Source: Nannochloropsis oceanica (taxonomy: Eukaryota > Sar > Eustigmatophyceae > Eustigmatales > Monodopsidaceae). From it: a stretch of DNA of 64,000 nt. Below, piece by piece: positions 43,355-54,658 of this stretch; position 1 is the stretch's first letter, and every line of letters starts with the position of its first letter. Under the pieces are notes generated by a model. It saw nothing but the letters and a program-made list of their open reading frames with translations, did not search any database and was not told where the DNA came from. A program made the position numbers and the translations under genes. The DNA is taken from contig CP038112.1 in assembly GCA_004519485.1 (NCBI GenBank), positions 186,001 through 250,000 on the forward strand, written 5' to 3'.

Positions 43355-44206
43355 ATGGAGGGCGGCGGCGACGTTGGACGCGGACGCGGCGGCTTCGGCC
43401 GAGGACGTGGAGACAGAGGAGGCGACCGTGGTCGTGGCCGTGGCCGCGGACGCGGGCGTGGTGGGGACAAAGACGAGAAGGAGGGCTGGACCCCCGTGAC
43501 CAAACTCGGTCGCCTGGTGAAGGAGGGCAAGATCAAGAGCTTGGAGGAGATCTTCCTTTACTCTCTGCCTGTCAAGGAGTTTCAGATCATCGACAAGTTC
43601 CTCGCTGCCCCTCCCCCCGGGGTCCTCGCCCCTACCTCGGGCCTTCGCGACGAGGTCATGAAGATCATGCCCGTGCAAAAGCAGACGTCCGCCGGGCAGC
43701 GCACGCGTTTTAAGGCCTTCGTGGCCATTGGTGACTACGACGGACACGTCGGCCTCGGTGTGAAGTGCGCCAAGGAAGTGGCCACAGCTATCCGAGGGGC
43801 GATCATCATGGCTAAGCTCTCCATCGTCCCTGTGCGCCGTGGGTACTGGGGTCGAAAGATCGGGAAGCCCCATACCATCCCGGTGAAGGTTACGGGCAAA
43901 TGCGGCTCCGTCTCCGTGCGCCTCGTCCCGGCGCCCCGTGGTTGCGGCCTGGTCGCTGCCCCCGTCCCGAAGAAGTTGTTGAACATGGCGGGGATCAAGG
44001 ACGTGTATACGGCCACGACCGGTAACTCTCGCACGCTTGGAAATTTCGTCAAGGCCGTCTTCTCAGCTCTTTCGAAGACCTACGGCTATTTGACCCCCGA
44101 CCTGTGGCAGCCGACGGCACTGGGGCAGGCCCCTTATCAAGAGCACACGGACTTTTTGGCGAGCGGTAAAGTAGAGTATGCGCGACGCAAGGAAGTCGAA
44201 TATTAA
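43355..44206 (+). CDS. RPS2: 40S ribosomal protein S2 (uS5)
   Basis: uS5 lies in the small-subunit head/body near the mRNA entry channel and affects decoding accuracy. It is a single exon of 283 residues from the ATG at 43355. The frame extends upstream, but this start gives the family's normal length and N-terminus. Residues about 5-43 form an RGG box ([16 protein letters not shown]), an arginine-methylation target in animals and yeast. The S5 domains carry [64 protein letters not shown] and [16 protein letters not shown]. Codon use is more C/G-ending than in its neighbours, as expected of a highly expressed gene. Confidence 0.97.
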   Translation: MEGGGDVGRGRGGFGRGRGDRGGDRGRGRGRGRGRGGDKDEKEGWTPVTKLGRLVKEGKIKSLEEIFLYSLPVKEFQIIDKFLAAPPPGVLAPTSGLRDEVMKIMPVQKQTSAGQRTRFKAFVAIGDYDGHVGLGVKCAKEVATAIRGAIIMAKLSIVPVRRGYWGRKIGKPHTIPVKVTGKCGSVSVRLVPAPRGCGLVAAPVPKKLLNMAGIKDVYTATTGNSRTLGNFVKAVFSALSKTYGYLTPDLWQPTALGQAPYQEHTDFLASGKVEYARRKEVEY

Positions 44207-44893
44207 GTAGGATCTTGCAGGGGCGCGGGATGGAGGGAAGAAGGGAGTGTGGGACGGATAGGGCTTGACGGCATGCATTGCGTGACGTGGTGGCGGGTCT
44301 TCTGGAGGATGGTATATGGTATGAGTCATGGAAAGGAAGGGAGGGGACGAGAGGCTTTCGTGCGAGAGCCTTTTGTCTAGAATCAAAGGTATGGACATTC
44401 TTGTCGTCCTTTTCTGGAGGTACCGACAGATGAAAGAAGAAGGAAAAAGCGTCATTCAGTACAAGCAGACATAGTATACAACAACAATGGAGGGGCGGAT
44501 GTGCATGGTTACCTTTGGTTAGCTTCGTTCTTCCCTTCATTTCTCTCCTGCCTTTCGTCTCTCTCCTGTGATGGGCGTGCGTGGCGCTTTATCTCTTGCC
44601 CTCCTTATCTTGTACACAGCGTCCACACTTTTTCCAAGATTTAATCGGCTGGTACTACTCATTTCTTTTCTGTACTCTTCCTCCGCAGCATCCACAACGA
44701 TCTTTCCTTCTCATCTACCGTTTTCCCACGCCACACATTTTTCGTTGTTCGTTCTTCTCTTCTCCAGAAAGCACAGAGACAGAGACAGAGACAAAGCAAG
44801 CTAGATAAACGCACGGGCCACGACACATCCACTATCACGATCATCGTCACCCTGGTCGTCATCAGACCTCCCCTCCTCTCACTCTCTCTCTCA

Positions 44894-44935
<42 letters not shown>

Positions 44936-45170
44936 TCGCATTCTAATTTTTTGGTTGTTATCATATTAATGTACACACATCTCTCTCTCTCTCTTTTTTT
45001 TTTTATTTTTTTATTTTGTTACCTTTTTTTTTCTTCCTTTTTTTATTATTATTATTTTTTATTCTCCCCCCCCCCTCTTATCTCTTCTCGTTCTCTTTTC
45101 GTTGATTCTCGTTCCTGAAGTTTTTTACATATCTTAAAAGCAGTGAGCAAGTCCGCATCCCACGCTCTAT
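44207..45170. other. Convergent 3' flanks with simple repeats
   Basis: This lies between RPS2 (+) and topoisomerase II (-). It holds (CT)n and (CA)n at 44881-44934 and a T-rich, partly TTA-repeated tract at about 44990-45062. No gene is seen. Confidence 0.6.
44881..44934 (+). repeat. (CT)n then (CA)n microsatellite
   Basis: CT dinucleotides with a few interruptions pass directly into about ten CA dinucleotides. This is the clearest dinucleotide repeat of the window. Confidence 0.9.
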
Positions 45171-48100
45171 TTACCCTTCGAACTCCGAATCATCATCCTC
45201 CTCCTCAAACTCACTATCAGGCTCCTCCTCGTCCTCCTCGTCCTCGTCTTCGTCCTCATCATACACCACCTTCTTAGCAGCAGCCGCGCGACGGGGGGCC
45301 ACATTCCGAGGCACCACCGGAGAAGAGAAAATCATGCTATTTTCTTCCTCCTCCTCGTCCTCGTCTTCGTCCGCCGAATCCGTCTTCCTGCCCTTCTTCT
45401 TGGAAGCAGCGATGGGCTTGCGGGCTTTGGACGCTGCCGCTGCAGGCGCCTTGCGTGCCTTCTTGACCACCGCAGGAGAAGTGTCCTTCATCGGGGAAAA
45501 GAGCGCTTCTTTGCCCTTCCCTCTCCCACCCCTTGCCCCTCCCGTGACGGGCTCATTCTTCTTGGTGGCACGCTTGACTGCTCCTCCTCCTCCTCTGGCT
45601 CCTGCCGCATTCCCCTTGCCCTTGGCAGCAGCCGGAGCTTTCTTGGGCGGGGGGGAGACAATCATAAACTCATCTTCCAAGTCCGAATCAGACACGTCCT
45701 CCTTCCCTCCCTCCTCCTCCGCGCTGTCATCATCAGCATCCCCCACATTGTAAACCACCTTCTTAGCAGCAGCCCGACGAGGGGGCGGAGCCTCCCGCGG
45801 TGCTACAGGCGAAGACGACAGACCATTTTCCTCCTCGTCGTCCTCACCATCACTCCCCCCACCAAAGCCACCACGCGGCGTAGGGCTGACAGCCATGCGC
45901 ATACGCATGCGCTCGGCCAATGACAAGACCTGCACGTCCTCCCCCTCGCTCCCGCCAAGCTCCTCGTCTTCCTCTCCACTCTCGTCTTCGTCACTGCGGA
46001 CAACCTTCTTGGTCTTCTTCCCTCCCCTCTTAGCTGCTGCTCCTGCTACTGCAGCCGGCTTCTTGGCTGCTGCTGCTTGTTTGGGGACAGCGGGCGGCTT
46101 CGGGGGGGCACGAACAGGGACAATGACACGAGGGGCAGCGACCGAAGGCTTGCTAGCAGCTGCGACAGTCTTGGGTGTTGCCTTGGCCTTTCCTCCCTTC
46201 CGCTTCGGCGAGGGGGCATAGTCGCTATCCTCCTCCTCCTCCTCCATCTCACTATCCTCGTCGTCCTCCTCCTCGTCACTCAATGGCTCCCCATCCGAAT
46301 CCACCGCGACAAACTTCTTGGATTTCCCCTTCTTCGCCGCCTTCCGTGCTTTCCGCCCTCCCCCCTTCCGTGCCTTGCCCTTCCCGTTCAAGGCCGCCAA
46401 TACATAGGCAGGCTCAAACTCCAAATCCTCCTCATACTCATCCAACCTCTCCTCCAATACATCGATATCCTGCTCCCACAAATCCGCCGCTGTCATACTC
46501 CTCAACGCCTCCAGCTCGTTCGCCTTCTCCGTCAGCTGTTCCCTCAGGTCCTCGACCCTCTCCAGAGTCAAGCTCCAAATTTTCATCGACAGCAAATAAT
46601 CGTACCCCCGCCCCAACTCCCCCGGCTCTCCCTCCACCCCTTCCTCCCCTGCAGCCGTCGCACCGGGCGCAAAGAGTTCGTATCCCAGCCGCGCAAGCTC
46701 TTGGAGCAACTCGGCCTTCTTCCTATTGCTCACTACCAAGCTCCCATCCACTACACTCAAAATAAACCGGACCTTATTATCCATCCGACGCCACTCTCGG
46801 TCCAATCGCGCCAACAAAGCTTCGCGTCTTGCCTCGTACAACGACAGCCTGAGGGGGAAATACTCCTGTAACACCGCCAAAGGCGACTCGTACTTCACGA
46901 TCTGTCCCTGGACATTGAACAAATGCATGTTGCTCGTCGAGATGCTGCCTTCCAGTTTTAACCTCTTCAACAACGCCTGATCATCCACCAGCAACTCCGG
47001 CGCCGCCGTCTCCGAAATGGTTATGACGAAATATACCGACGTATCCGTATGCCGCTCCTTGAAATCCTTCACGAAAGCTCCCTTCTCATCACTCACCCCC
47101 ACCGTCATGCTCTCCAAAAACTGCTTGTAATCTTGTGTCCATCTCTTGACTGGCAACTCCACCACTTCCACTGTCACCTCATCCACCCTCCGCACCGTCC
47201 CCATCACCGCGTAGCTCCCCAAATCCCTCCCTCCCTTCGGCTCAATCGTACCGGTAAATCCTCTGTACCACGGATGCATCTCTACCGGCTCCTCCCCTTT
47301 GAGCAGTCTGCGGATGTTCGCCATGATATCCCGAGGATTATAATTCGGTACCGTCGAGGACCACCCCGTGCCAATCCCATCACTCCCATTCACAAGCACC
47401 GTAGGGATGACTGGCGCATAGTATTCAGGCTCGATCACCTGTCCATCCTCGTCCTGATACGGCAACAGCAAGTCATCCTCCAGGTGGAACAACGCACGGG
47501 TCACTTCCTCCAACCGCGTAAAGACATATCGGGGGCTTGCCGCGTCTTTCCCCCCCATGATCCTGGTACCAAACTGCCCACTTGGGAAGAGATAACCAAT
47601 ATTATTCGACCCCACAAAATTTTGAGCCATTCCTACAATCGTCCCGTTTAAGGACGCCTCCCCATGGTGATAGGCGGAATGTTCAGACACATATCCAGCG
47701 AGCTGCGCGACTTTGATCTCCTTTTTCAAGCTCCGTTTAAAGCACGCGAACAGCACTTTCCGCTGGGCCGGCTTTAAACCGTCCATCAAGTGAGGGATCG
47801 ACCGCTGGTTATCTGCCATGGAGAACAGAATCAGTTCCTGGTTCACAAAGGTGTCGTAGCTCATACTTACCACCTTATAGTCCACAAACGTCCCTTTCGT
47901 GAACCCCCGCAACCATTCCTTCCGATCCTCCACCCGCTTTTTCGCAAAGGCCATATCAATCATATCCCCATCCCCTTCATCCTCCCATTTGAAATCAATC
48001 CGGTGCGTGTCCAAGTCTGAGAAATACTCCTTCGCCTCCGCTGCCGTGCTCGTCCCCAGACCCTTATAGTACTTCACCACCCATCCCTGTCCCTGATTCG

Positions 48101-50470
48101 TCCTCTCTTTCCACTGCTCGTACTCCGGAATCGTGTAAAACGCTTCCGAACGATTCGTCCCCTTGCTAACCTTTACAATCGGCGTGATGAACTCCTGCAA
48201 AAATCCCGGCAGCTTGAGCAACGATGGCCAAAAGTGGTGCAATAAATTAATCAATAAGCCTTTGATATGACTCCCATCATGGTCCTGATCGGTCATAATC
48301 ATCAAGTGCCCATACCGCAGGCTCTTCGCGTCGGTGTACTCCACCCCGAACCTCAACCCCATAATCTTCACAATGTTCTGGATCTCCTCGTTTTTAACGA
48401 TCTGCGCGTGGGCCGCCTCCCGGACATTCAGCGGTTTCCCCTTCAGAGGAAACACGCCATAGTAATCCCTCCCCACCACGCTCAAGCCCGAAATAGCCAA
48501 CGTCTTAGCCGAATCTCCCTCCGTCAAAATCAAGGTACAGTCCGACGAGCGCGCCGTGCCCGCAAAATTCGCATCATCCAACTTGGTGATCCCCATGACC
48601 TTACTCTTCTTCGACCCGCCCTTCTTCTTAAGTTGCTCGTCCTGTTTAAACTTGGCCCAATTCACCACATTGTCGACCAGGCCCGACTTCTCCACCGTCT
48701 TCAGAAATTTATCGCTGACGTTACATCCGCTCCCAAACGCAGACGGCCGGGTCGTCAACGTTTCCTTTGTCTGCGAATCGAACGCCGGGTTCTCAATCAA
48801 CGCATTCACATACACCACTAAATGATTCTTGATTTGATGCCCCTTCACCTCCTGTCCCTTATTCTTCTTCTTTACCAACGTCGTCAACTTATTAACCACC
48901 TGGTCTGCCACAAAGTTGACATGTTGACCACCCTTCACCGTGCAAATCCCATTAACAAACGACACCTGCTGGAACTGCCCGTCGCTCAACCCTACCCCAA
49001 CCTCCCACCGGGGATTGACCCTCTCAAACGCCACCGGCGGCTCGAGTCCCTCGTACAACTTGAGGTAATCCAAAAAAGTCGGCAACACCAACCGCTCCCC
49101 ATTCAAATACACCTGCAATGGCTTCCCCGGAAAGCCACTCGCACACCCGGCCACGTCGTAAGCCCTTTTGCTCAACAATCCCACGGTCGCATCATCCAAG
49201 CTCTCCATCTTAAATCGCGCGAGGTCCGGGGTGAAAGTTACGCAAGTAAACTCCCCCTTCTTCCCCCCCAGAGTGCCCACTTCTGGTTCCTCCCTCACGG
49301 TCATGTTCTCCCTGAACGTCTGCTTGTAACTCATGCCCGTCGATTTATCTGCCGTCTCGATCGTGAATTTGGTGGAGAAAATGTTGGCCAGCTTGGCTCC
49401 GTACCCGTTTCTCCCCCCTGTCGTCTTCTTCATGCCGTCATCGAAGTTGGAACCCGTGAGGAGGTTTCCGAAAATAAGCTCAGGGACATAGATTTGGTGC
49501 TCTTTGTGGATCACGACGGGGATTCCACTACCGTTGTTCCAGACGGATATGGTGTTGTTTTCCTAAGGGGAGGGGGGGAGTGAGTATGTGAGTACCGACA
49601 GCAGGTCACGGGAGGCGTGGCACAACAGTAGGCATGCTGAAATCAACATGCAGACACAGAAATACTCCGCATAAGCCCAAAAAATGCAGCAACATACCTG
49701 GTCAATGGTAATTTTGATTGTGTCCATGGTTGGGTCCCGCTGCTTGTTATCCGAAGCGTTCACCATAATCTCATCAAAAATTTTGTACAGGCCAGGAACA
49801 TAGCTGATATTGCGTTGTACGATCTTTTTCCGGTGGCTGTCCAGAACCCACATGGGCTGAGTCACGGTTTCGGTGGAGCCGACTGGGGGAAGGAGGGAGG
49901 GAGGGAAGGGGGGATGGTGATTGAGCAAATTTCAGAAGTTGATATGCATCGCAACAATACAACAGGCCAGATAGTACGTTACTTACTGTAAGTGTCGGGA
50001 CGGAGGAGAATGTGCTCAAGCTGGGTCTTCTTCTGGTAGATCTGCTCGATGCTGCGGCCCTCCCCGCCACCGGTCTTGTTGCCACTGGAAGAGCTCTCAC
50101 CCAGCGGAGCCTTGGCTGTTGCGGCTGTGACGATAGCCTTGCTGGCACCGTTGGCTGCTTTCTTGGTCTATTTAACAGTTTGTGGGTGATTCGGTATGAA
50201 GGGATAAAACGAAGTAAGGATGAGAATGCAGTCAGGTAAGCCCATGGGCGCGGGCAGGGGGGACAAGGCACATATGAATGACCGATGCAGAAACTCAGGA
50301 CTAGCTGCTCCTGCGCCAATGCAAAGGGTTCTCAGCAAGGTACGACAGAGTGGCAGGACGTGAGGTTTGTGTGGGGAGAGACAGGAGGCATCCAGCACCC
50401 GCATACTCAATCCATTCCCACCGGCAGACAGATATGCCTACTGCTTGCTTACCTTGGGTATGTTCTCCAT
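45171..50470 (-). CDS. TOP2: DNA topoisomerase II
   Basis: TOP2 passes one duplex through another to untangle and condense chromosomes. Exons are 50453-50470 (six codons, MENIPK), 49987-50167, 49698-49882 and 45171-49562, in phase, giving about 1591 residues. The GHKL ATPase shows EIMVNASDNKQRD, GRNGYGAKLANIFS and the QTK-loop region. TOPRIM shows LILTEGDSAK (near residue 474) and MIMTDQDHDGSHIKGL. The breakage-reunion core has DAASPRYVFTRL with the catalytic Tyr near residue 806, and GIGTGWSSTVPNYNP. The C-terminal 400 residues are alternating acidic and Lys/Ala-rich, with likely nuclear signals, and contain two copies of a module around PRRAAAKKVVY. The gene has a full N-terminus and no visible damage. 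Confidence 0.97.
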
Positions 50471-51270
50471 TGCTGCTGCTCTTCAGGGTTAATTTGAGCA
50501 CGTAGCACGGCGCGATAATGTGCGTTTATACTTGAGTCCAGTTTGTGCTGCGGTGAGGGTGGGGTTGCATGGGTGTGAGACCACTAACGACCAGCTGAAC
50601 AGGACATGATTAGACAGCAGCTATGCGCGACCCCAGGGCCCCAAATGTCGGGCCCAGCGCCCCCATAAACATGTATCAGGAATGCTGATACACAATGATG
50701 GTGCGGTGTGTTGCTCAGAGACGAGGACCAAGCAGCATTATTGCGTACATTGCAGACTGCTAGGGTAGGAAAGCAAGGTGAGAAGTATTTGCCCCGCAAA
50801 GTACGGATGAGAACGGAAAAAGCTGCCCAAAAGCCCTCAAACTGCTCTGTTTGATTTTTACTGAGTGAATCCGCCGGGCATGTCGTCAAAATCATCGTAA
50901 TTAACGATGGTATGGACATAGTCGGGCGAGGCACGTCGCGTCGTTTCCCTGTCGTTTCCTTCTTTTCAATTATGACGGTTTTGAGTTTTTAAGCGAGCGA
51001 ACGAACAACAGCGAGCGAAGGTGAAGGGTCGGGATGATGTCCCTGCAAAGACAAAAAAAAGGCGGAATACACACATGACTCCGCACATTTGATGCTCTAT
51101 CGAAGACATTTAATTCGTTACTGTTCATTTTTCTCACTGGTTCATTTCCTACAATTTGACCCATCCTTCCAACCTCCCTCCTGCAATAAGACGTCTCAGT
51201 CACCACAGCATTTCAACCTGTTCAATCAGATCAAGCATTTCTATTTTCTTTTAAAACCTGGCGCTAAGGA
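50471..51270. other. Intergenic, TOP2 promoter side
   Basis: This lies between TOP2 and the methyltransferase, both on the minus strand. It should hold the TOP2 promoter and the methyltransferase 3' end. No open frame here has support. Confidence 0.5.
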
Positions 51271-52358
51271 TCATGGATTCACAAAAATGAGAAAATAATT
51301 TTCTTGCAGGTTGGACAAAGTAATCTCTCTCTCGAGCTCGAACCCAGCCTCCTCGATCTCGGCCTTGAACACCTCTTGGCCTGCCCGGACGTGCGACAAG
51401 ACCCAGTCGGGGGGATGGCTCCAGATTTTCTCCGGAATCTGTAATGGAAAAGTTAGGGTTGGAAAAATGCCCGGGATCAAGAGAGTTATATATCAACCGT
51501 GCTGCATGCAAAGTTCATAGCACTAATCTCTGGGGAGGGGACATATACGAGAGCGAAACCCATGTACACCAGTCCCGCCACAAGAGAGGGTGGCTTGTTC
51601 ACACAATGGTCGTAAGAGACTGTGTTTGATCGAAATCAAATCAACACACGATTTCCCACGATAGAAAAGCATGCACACACATTCACTTTGCCTCTCCCTC
51701 CTCTTCCTCTTCTCCCTCCTCACCCGGTGAAAGTCAATCAGCACAAGCTTGCCCCCTTTCCGCATGCCCTTCCGCACATTCTTCATATACGTCTGTACAT
51801 ACTCAATATGATGGTAGACGTCAACCAGCAAAACGATATCTGCCTGAAGGTCAGCTGGCAGTCCCATGTCTGTGACAGACCCTCGAGCTACCGTGGTGTT
51901 TCTTAGCCCTTCCGTCTCCTTCTTCTTCTGTAGTAACTCTATGAATCCTGGAGAGATCTCTACAGCGTAGACGTGACCTTCCTTTCCCACGGCCGCGTCC
52001 AAGGGGACAAGAAATAAGCCCGTCCCGGCTCCCAGGTCCACAATTTTCTTGCCGGTCAGGTCACCTAGAGCTTTTATAATGTCAGCCACATTGCGTGCTA
52101 TGTCCCGTGTCTCTGGGTCTGTGAACAATCCCTTCGCCCCGGCATACTTGGCTTCCAATCCCTCCGCGTCTGGTTCTAAAAAATTGGCGTTAAGACCGTC
52201 GGGATAGTGATCTAGAAAGTGAGAGTGGGAGGTGGGAGGTGGAGGAGGGGGGGAGTCAAAAGGGAGGGGAGGAGAGATGACGTTTTTGACTATCAACACG
52301 GACCTTTGTCAAAGGCCACCAGCCCCTCCTTCTTAGGCTCCGGCGCTGCAGCTGCCAT
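51271..52358 (-). CDS. Class I SAM-dependent methyltransferase
   Basis: Exons 52304-52358, 51724-52211 and 51271-51438 join in phase to give 236 residues from the first in-frame ATG ([12 protein letters not shown]). The SAM-binding site is clear: [16 protein letters not shown] (motif I, near residue 72), [14 protein letters not shown] (acidic ribose-binding loop), [15 protein letters not shown] (motif II region) and [15 protein letters not shown] (motif III). The substrate is not evident. Upstream of this ATG the frame stays open for about 75 codons as an Ala/Pro-rich stretch ([20 protein letters not shown]) that resembles a targeting leader but has no ATG, so a 5' exon may add one. It is head-to-head with CDC37, 395 bases apart. 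Confidence 0.9.
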
Positions 52359-52753
52359 GGCTTGCGCTTCCTGTCGTCGAATCGGCCAGGCAGATGGCGT
52401 CTGTGAAGAGCTATACAGCCTGTGTTCAGGAACATGCGAGGGTGGGTGGGGAAAGAGTGGTGCTGCTTCTGCTGGTGGTGGTGCTGCTGCTGCTGCCAAT
52501 GTCGCCTGAAGCCAAGCAAGCACGCAAATCTTGGACAATGCACCCTGCCCACCTTTTACGCAGTCCCGATGCCTTTCGTGGTTGCATACAGGGCGTTACA
52601 CAGGCCATGCCCATCGCCAACTTAAAAACCCTTCCACCAGCAACTAGTTCCTTCGATCCATGCTCATCGAAATGTTCCATAGAAACCTCATGGCGAAAAC
52701 CCACGCACTCGACAAGCACAGCACACAGCATACACCCCATTCTGGTAACAGCC
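52359..52753. other. Divergent promoter, methyltransferase / CDC37
   Basis: Both 5' ends must lie in these 395 bases. An upstream extension of the methyltransferase frame overlaps it. No named promoter element is visible. Confidence 0.45.
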
Positions 52754-54300
52754 ATGGCGAGCAGTCTGACGGACAAGTACAAGAAGTGGGACAATCTGGA
52801 GTTGTCTGACGATGAGGACGACGTTCATCCCAACATCGACAAGCAGAGTTGGTTTCGATGGAAGCATCAGGCACGGGTTGACCGGTGAGTGTGTAAGGTC
52901 TTGGAGTAAGGAAGGAAAGGAGGAAAGAGGACATGGAGGAGATGGGGAGGAGGAGGAGGAGGAAAGATTCGGCGCTCAAACCCAAGGGTATGTTGTAAAT
53001 TCATCAACGCAACCACCTTCCTCTCCCTATCTCCCGCCTACCCACCCTACTCTATAACAGCGAAGCCAACGAAAAGAAGGAGTCAGAGGCATTGGAAGAC
53101 AAGAACAAGCTAGCCACTGCGCGGAAGGCTGAGATCCAAGCCCGGGTGCGGGAGATTGAGGAAGGGGTGGACGATGCAGGGAACACGGTCACGGAGCTTG
53201 AAGGGTTGCGAGCAGAGCTCTTGGAAGTGGAAGCAGGGCTAAAGGAACGACGGAATCGATTGCAAGAGATGGAGAGGAACAGGAAATTAAACGTGGATAA
53301 TGTTGGGACGGTGGTGAAAGATTATACTTTCATCAATACGAGGGAGGGGTCTTCAGATGTGTTACCTGATTCGTTGGACTTTGTTCAGAAGACGGACATT
53401 AACTGCAAGGCCGGCAGCAGCGGCAGCAGCAGCAGCAGTACCAGCGGCACCGCAACATCTTCCTCCTCCGCAGTCGCTTCCACCACCACCGGTATCGTTC
53501 CCCCAACGATGACGACGACACTGACGAAATCCCCAACCGCCAGCACTAAGAGTAGCTGCAGCAAGAAAGTCGGTACTCCTGACGTGGGCCCGCATTCGGA
53601 AATTGAAGCTGCGGAGAGCTATAATAACTTTGTGCTAGGGCACGAAGATCTCCTCGAAGGTTTCAGTGAGGCAAAGTCTATGGACGAAGCTCAGGAGATG
53701 CTGCGTTCGCAGGGACATATTTTGCTAGCGGAGCACTCGCAGTCATACTTGTTGTTGTCCTGCCTCGAGGATGAGATGAATGGGAAGCATGCCCGGATGA
53801 AGAACACAGCGCGACAAAGCCAATTACTCTCGCATATCACTGAATTGGGGCACTCCTTAGGAAGGAGTCCGAGGGATGTGGTGGTGCCGTTTTTCCGTCG
53901 GTTGCAGGAGCCCGAGCATCTGAAGGGCTTCACCAACGCGGTACAGGATTTTATTGTGAAGGTCCAAAAGCGCGCAGTCGAGAAGAGGAAGGAGATGAAC
54001 GATGCGCGGGCGAGGGGGGAGGACGTGGATGGCTTTGTAGAAGAGGAGATGGGTCAGGGGGAGGTGTTGGGGCCCGGTGGGTTGGACCCTGTGAAGGTTT
54101 TTCAGTCCTTGCCTGGGGAGTTGCAGGAAGCGTTTGAGAGTCGGGACATGGAGAAATTGCGCGCGGCCTTGCGGGCTATGCCAGAGGAGGAAGCGGCAAA
54201 GCACATGAAAGACTGTGCGGACTCAGGGTTATGGGTGCCGAGTGGGGGAAGTGAAGGGGCCGAGAAGGGGGAGGAAGAGAATGGCGGGCAGAACGCATAG
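52754..54300 (+). CDS. CDC37: Hsp90 co-chaperone CDC37
   Basis: CDC37 recruits protein kinases to Hsp90. Exons 52754-52884 and 53061-54300 join in phase (DRE across the joint) to give 456 residues. The N-terminal kinase-binding segment holds the hallmark [18 protein letters not shown], including the Ser in the CK2-type site SDDEDD, then [12 protein letters not shown] coiled coil follows to about residue 120, then a Ser/Thr low-complexity linker (about 150-220) longer than in animals. The Hsp90-binding helical domain carries [19 protein letters not shown] and [18 protein letters not shown]. The C-terminal domain ends in an acidic tail. Confidence 0.95.
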
Positions 54301-54658
54301 AGGTCGAGGGAGGCCAGGCCAGTACTGGGAAGTGTAGAGAAGAGGCAAAGGGGGAGGGGGGGGGAATGAGACAAACAAAACTACAAATGTTTGCGTCTTT
54401 AGAGAGTTTCACTTTGGTTTCTCTGCTGCCCGTCGGATGACTCATCAATTACTTTGTGATACATGAATTATACTGGGAAATGTTGGGGGGTATGACTTCA
54501 AGCTTCGCTCGGTGCTTCACGCGATGACGATTCAAACTTGGGCCGCTGTCCCACATGGCTTTTGGGGTGTGTGGGCTGCACACGGCCCCCTATTCCCATC
54601 CTCTGACTCCATCGTCTCCTTCTTCCACTTTCAACCCGCTTAGGTACCCATATACGCG
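54301..54658. other. Intergenic between same-strand genes
   Basis: This holds the CDC37 3' flank and the promoter of the next gene. Nothing else is seen. Confidence 0.5.

Noticed and set aside
45334-46871. Long + strand frames opposite the topoisomerase II tail
   Set aside because: They are mirror images of the acidic/Lys-rich coding repeats (Ser/Leu/Pro-rich) and have no family similarity.
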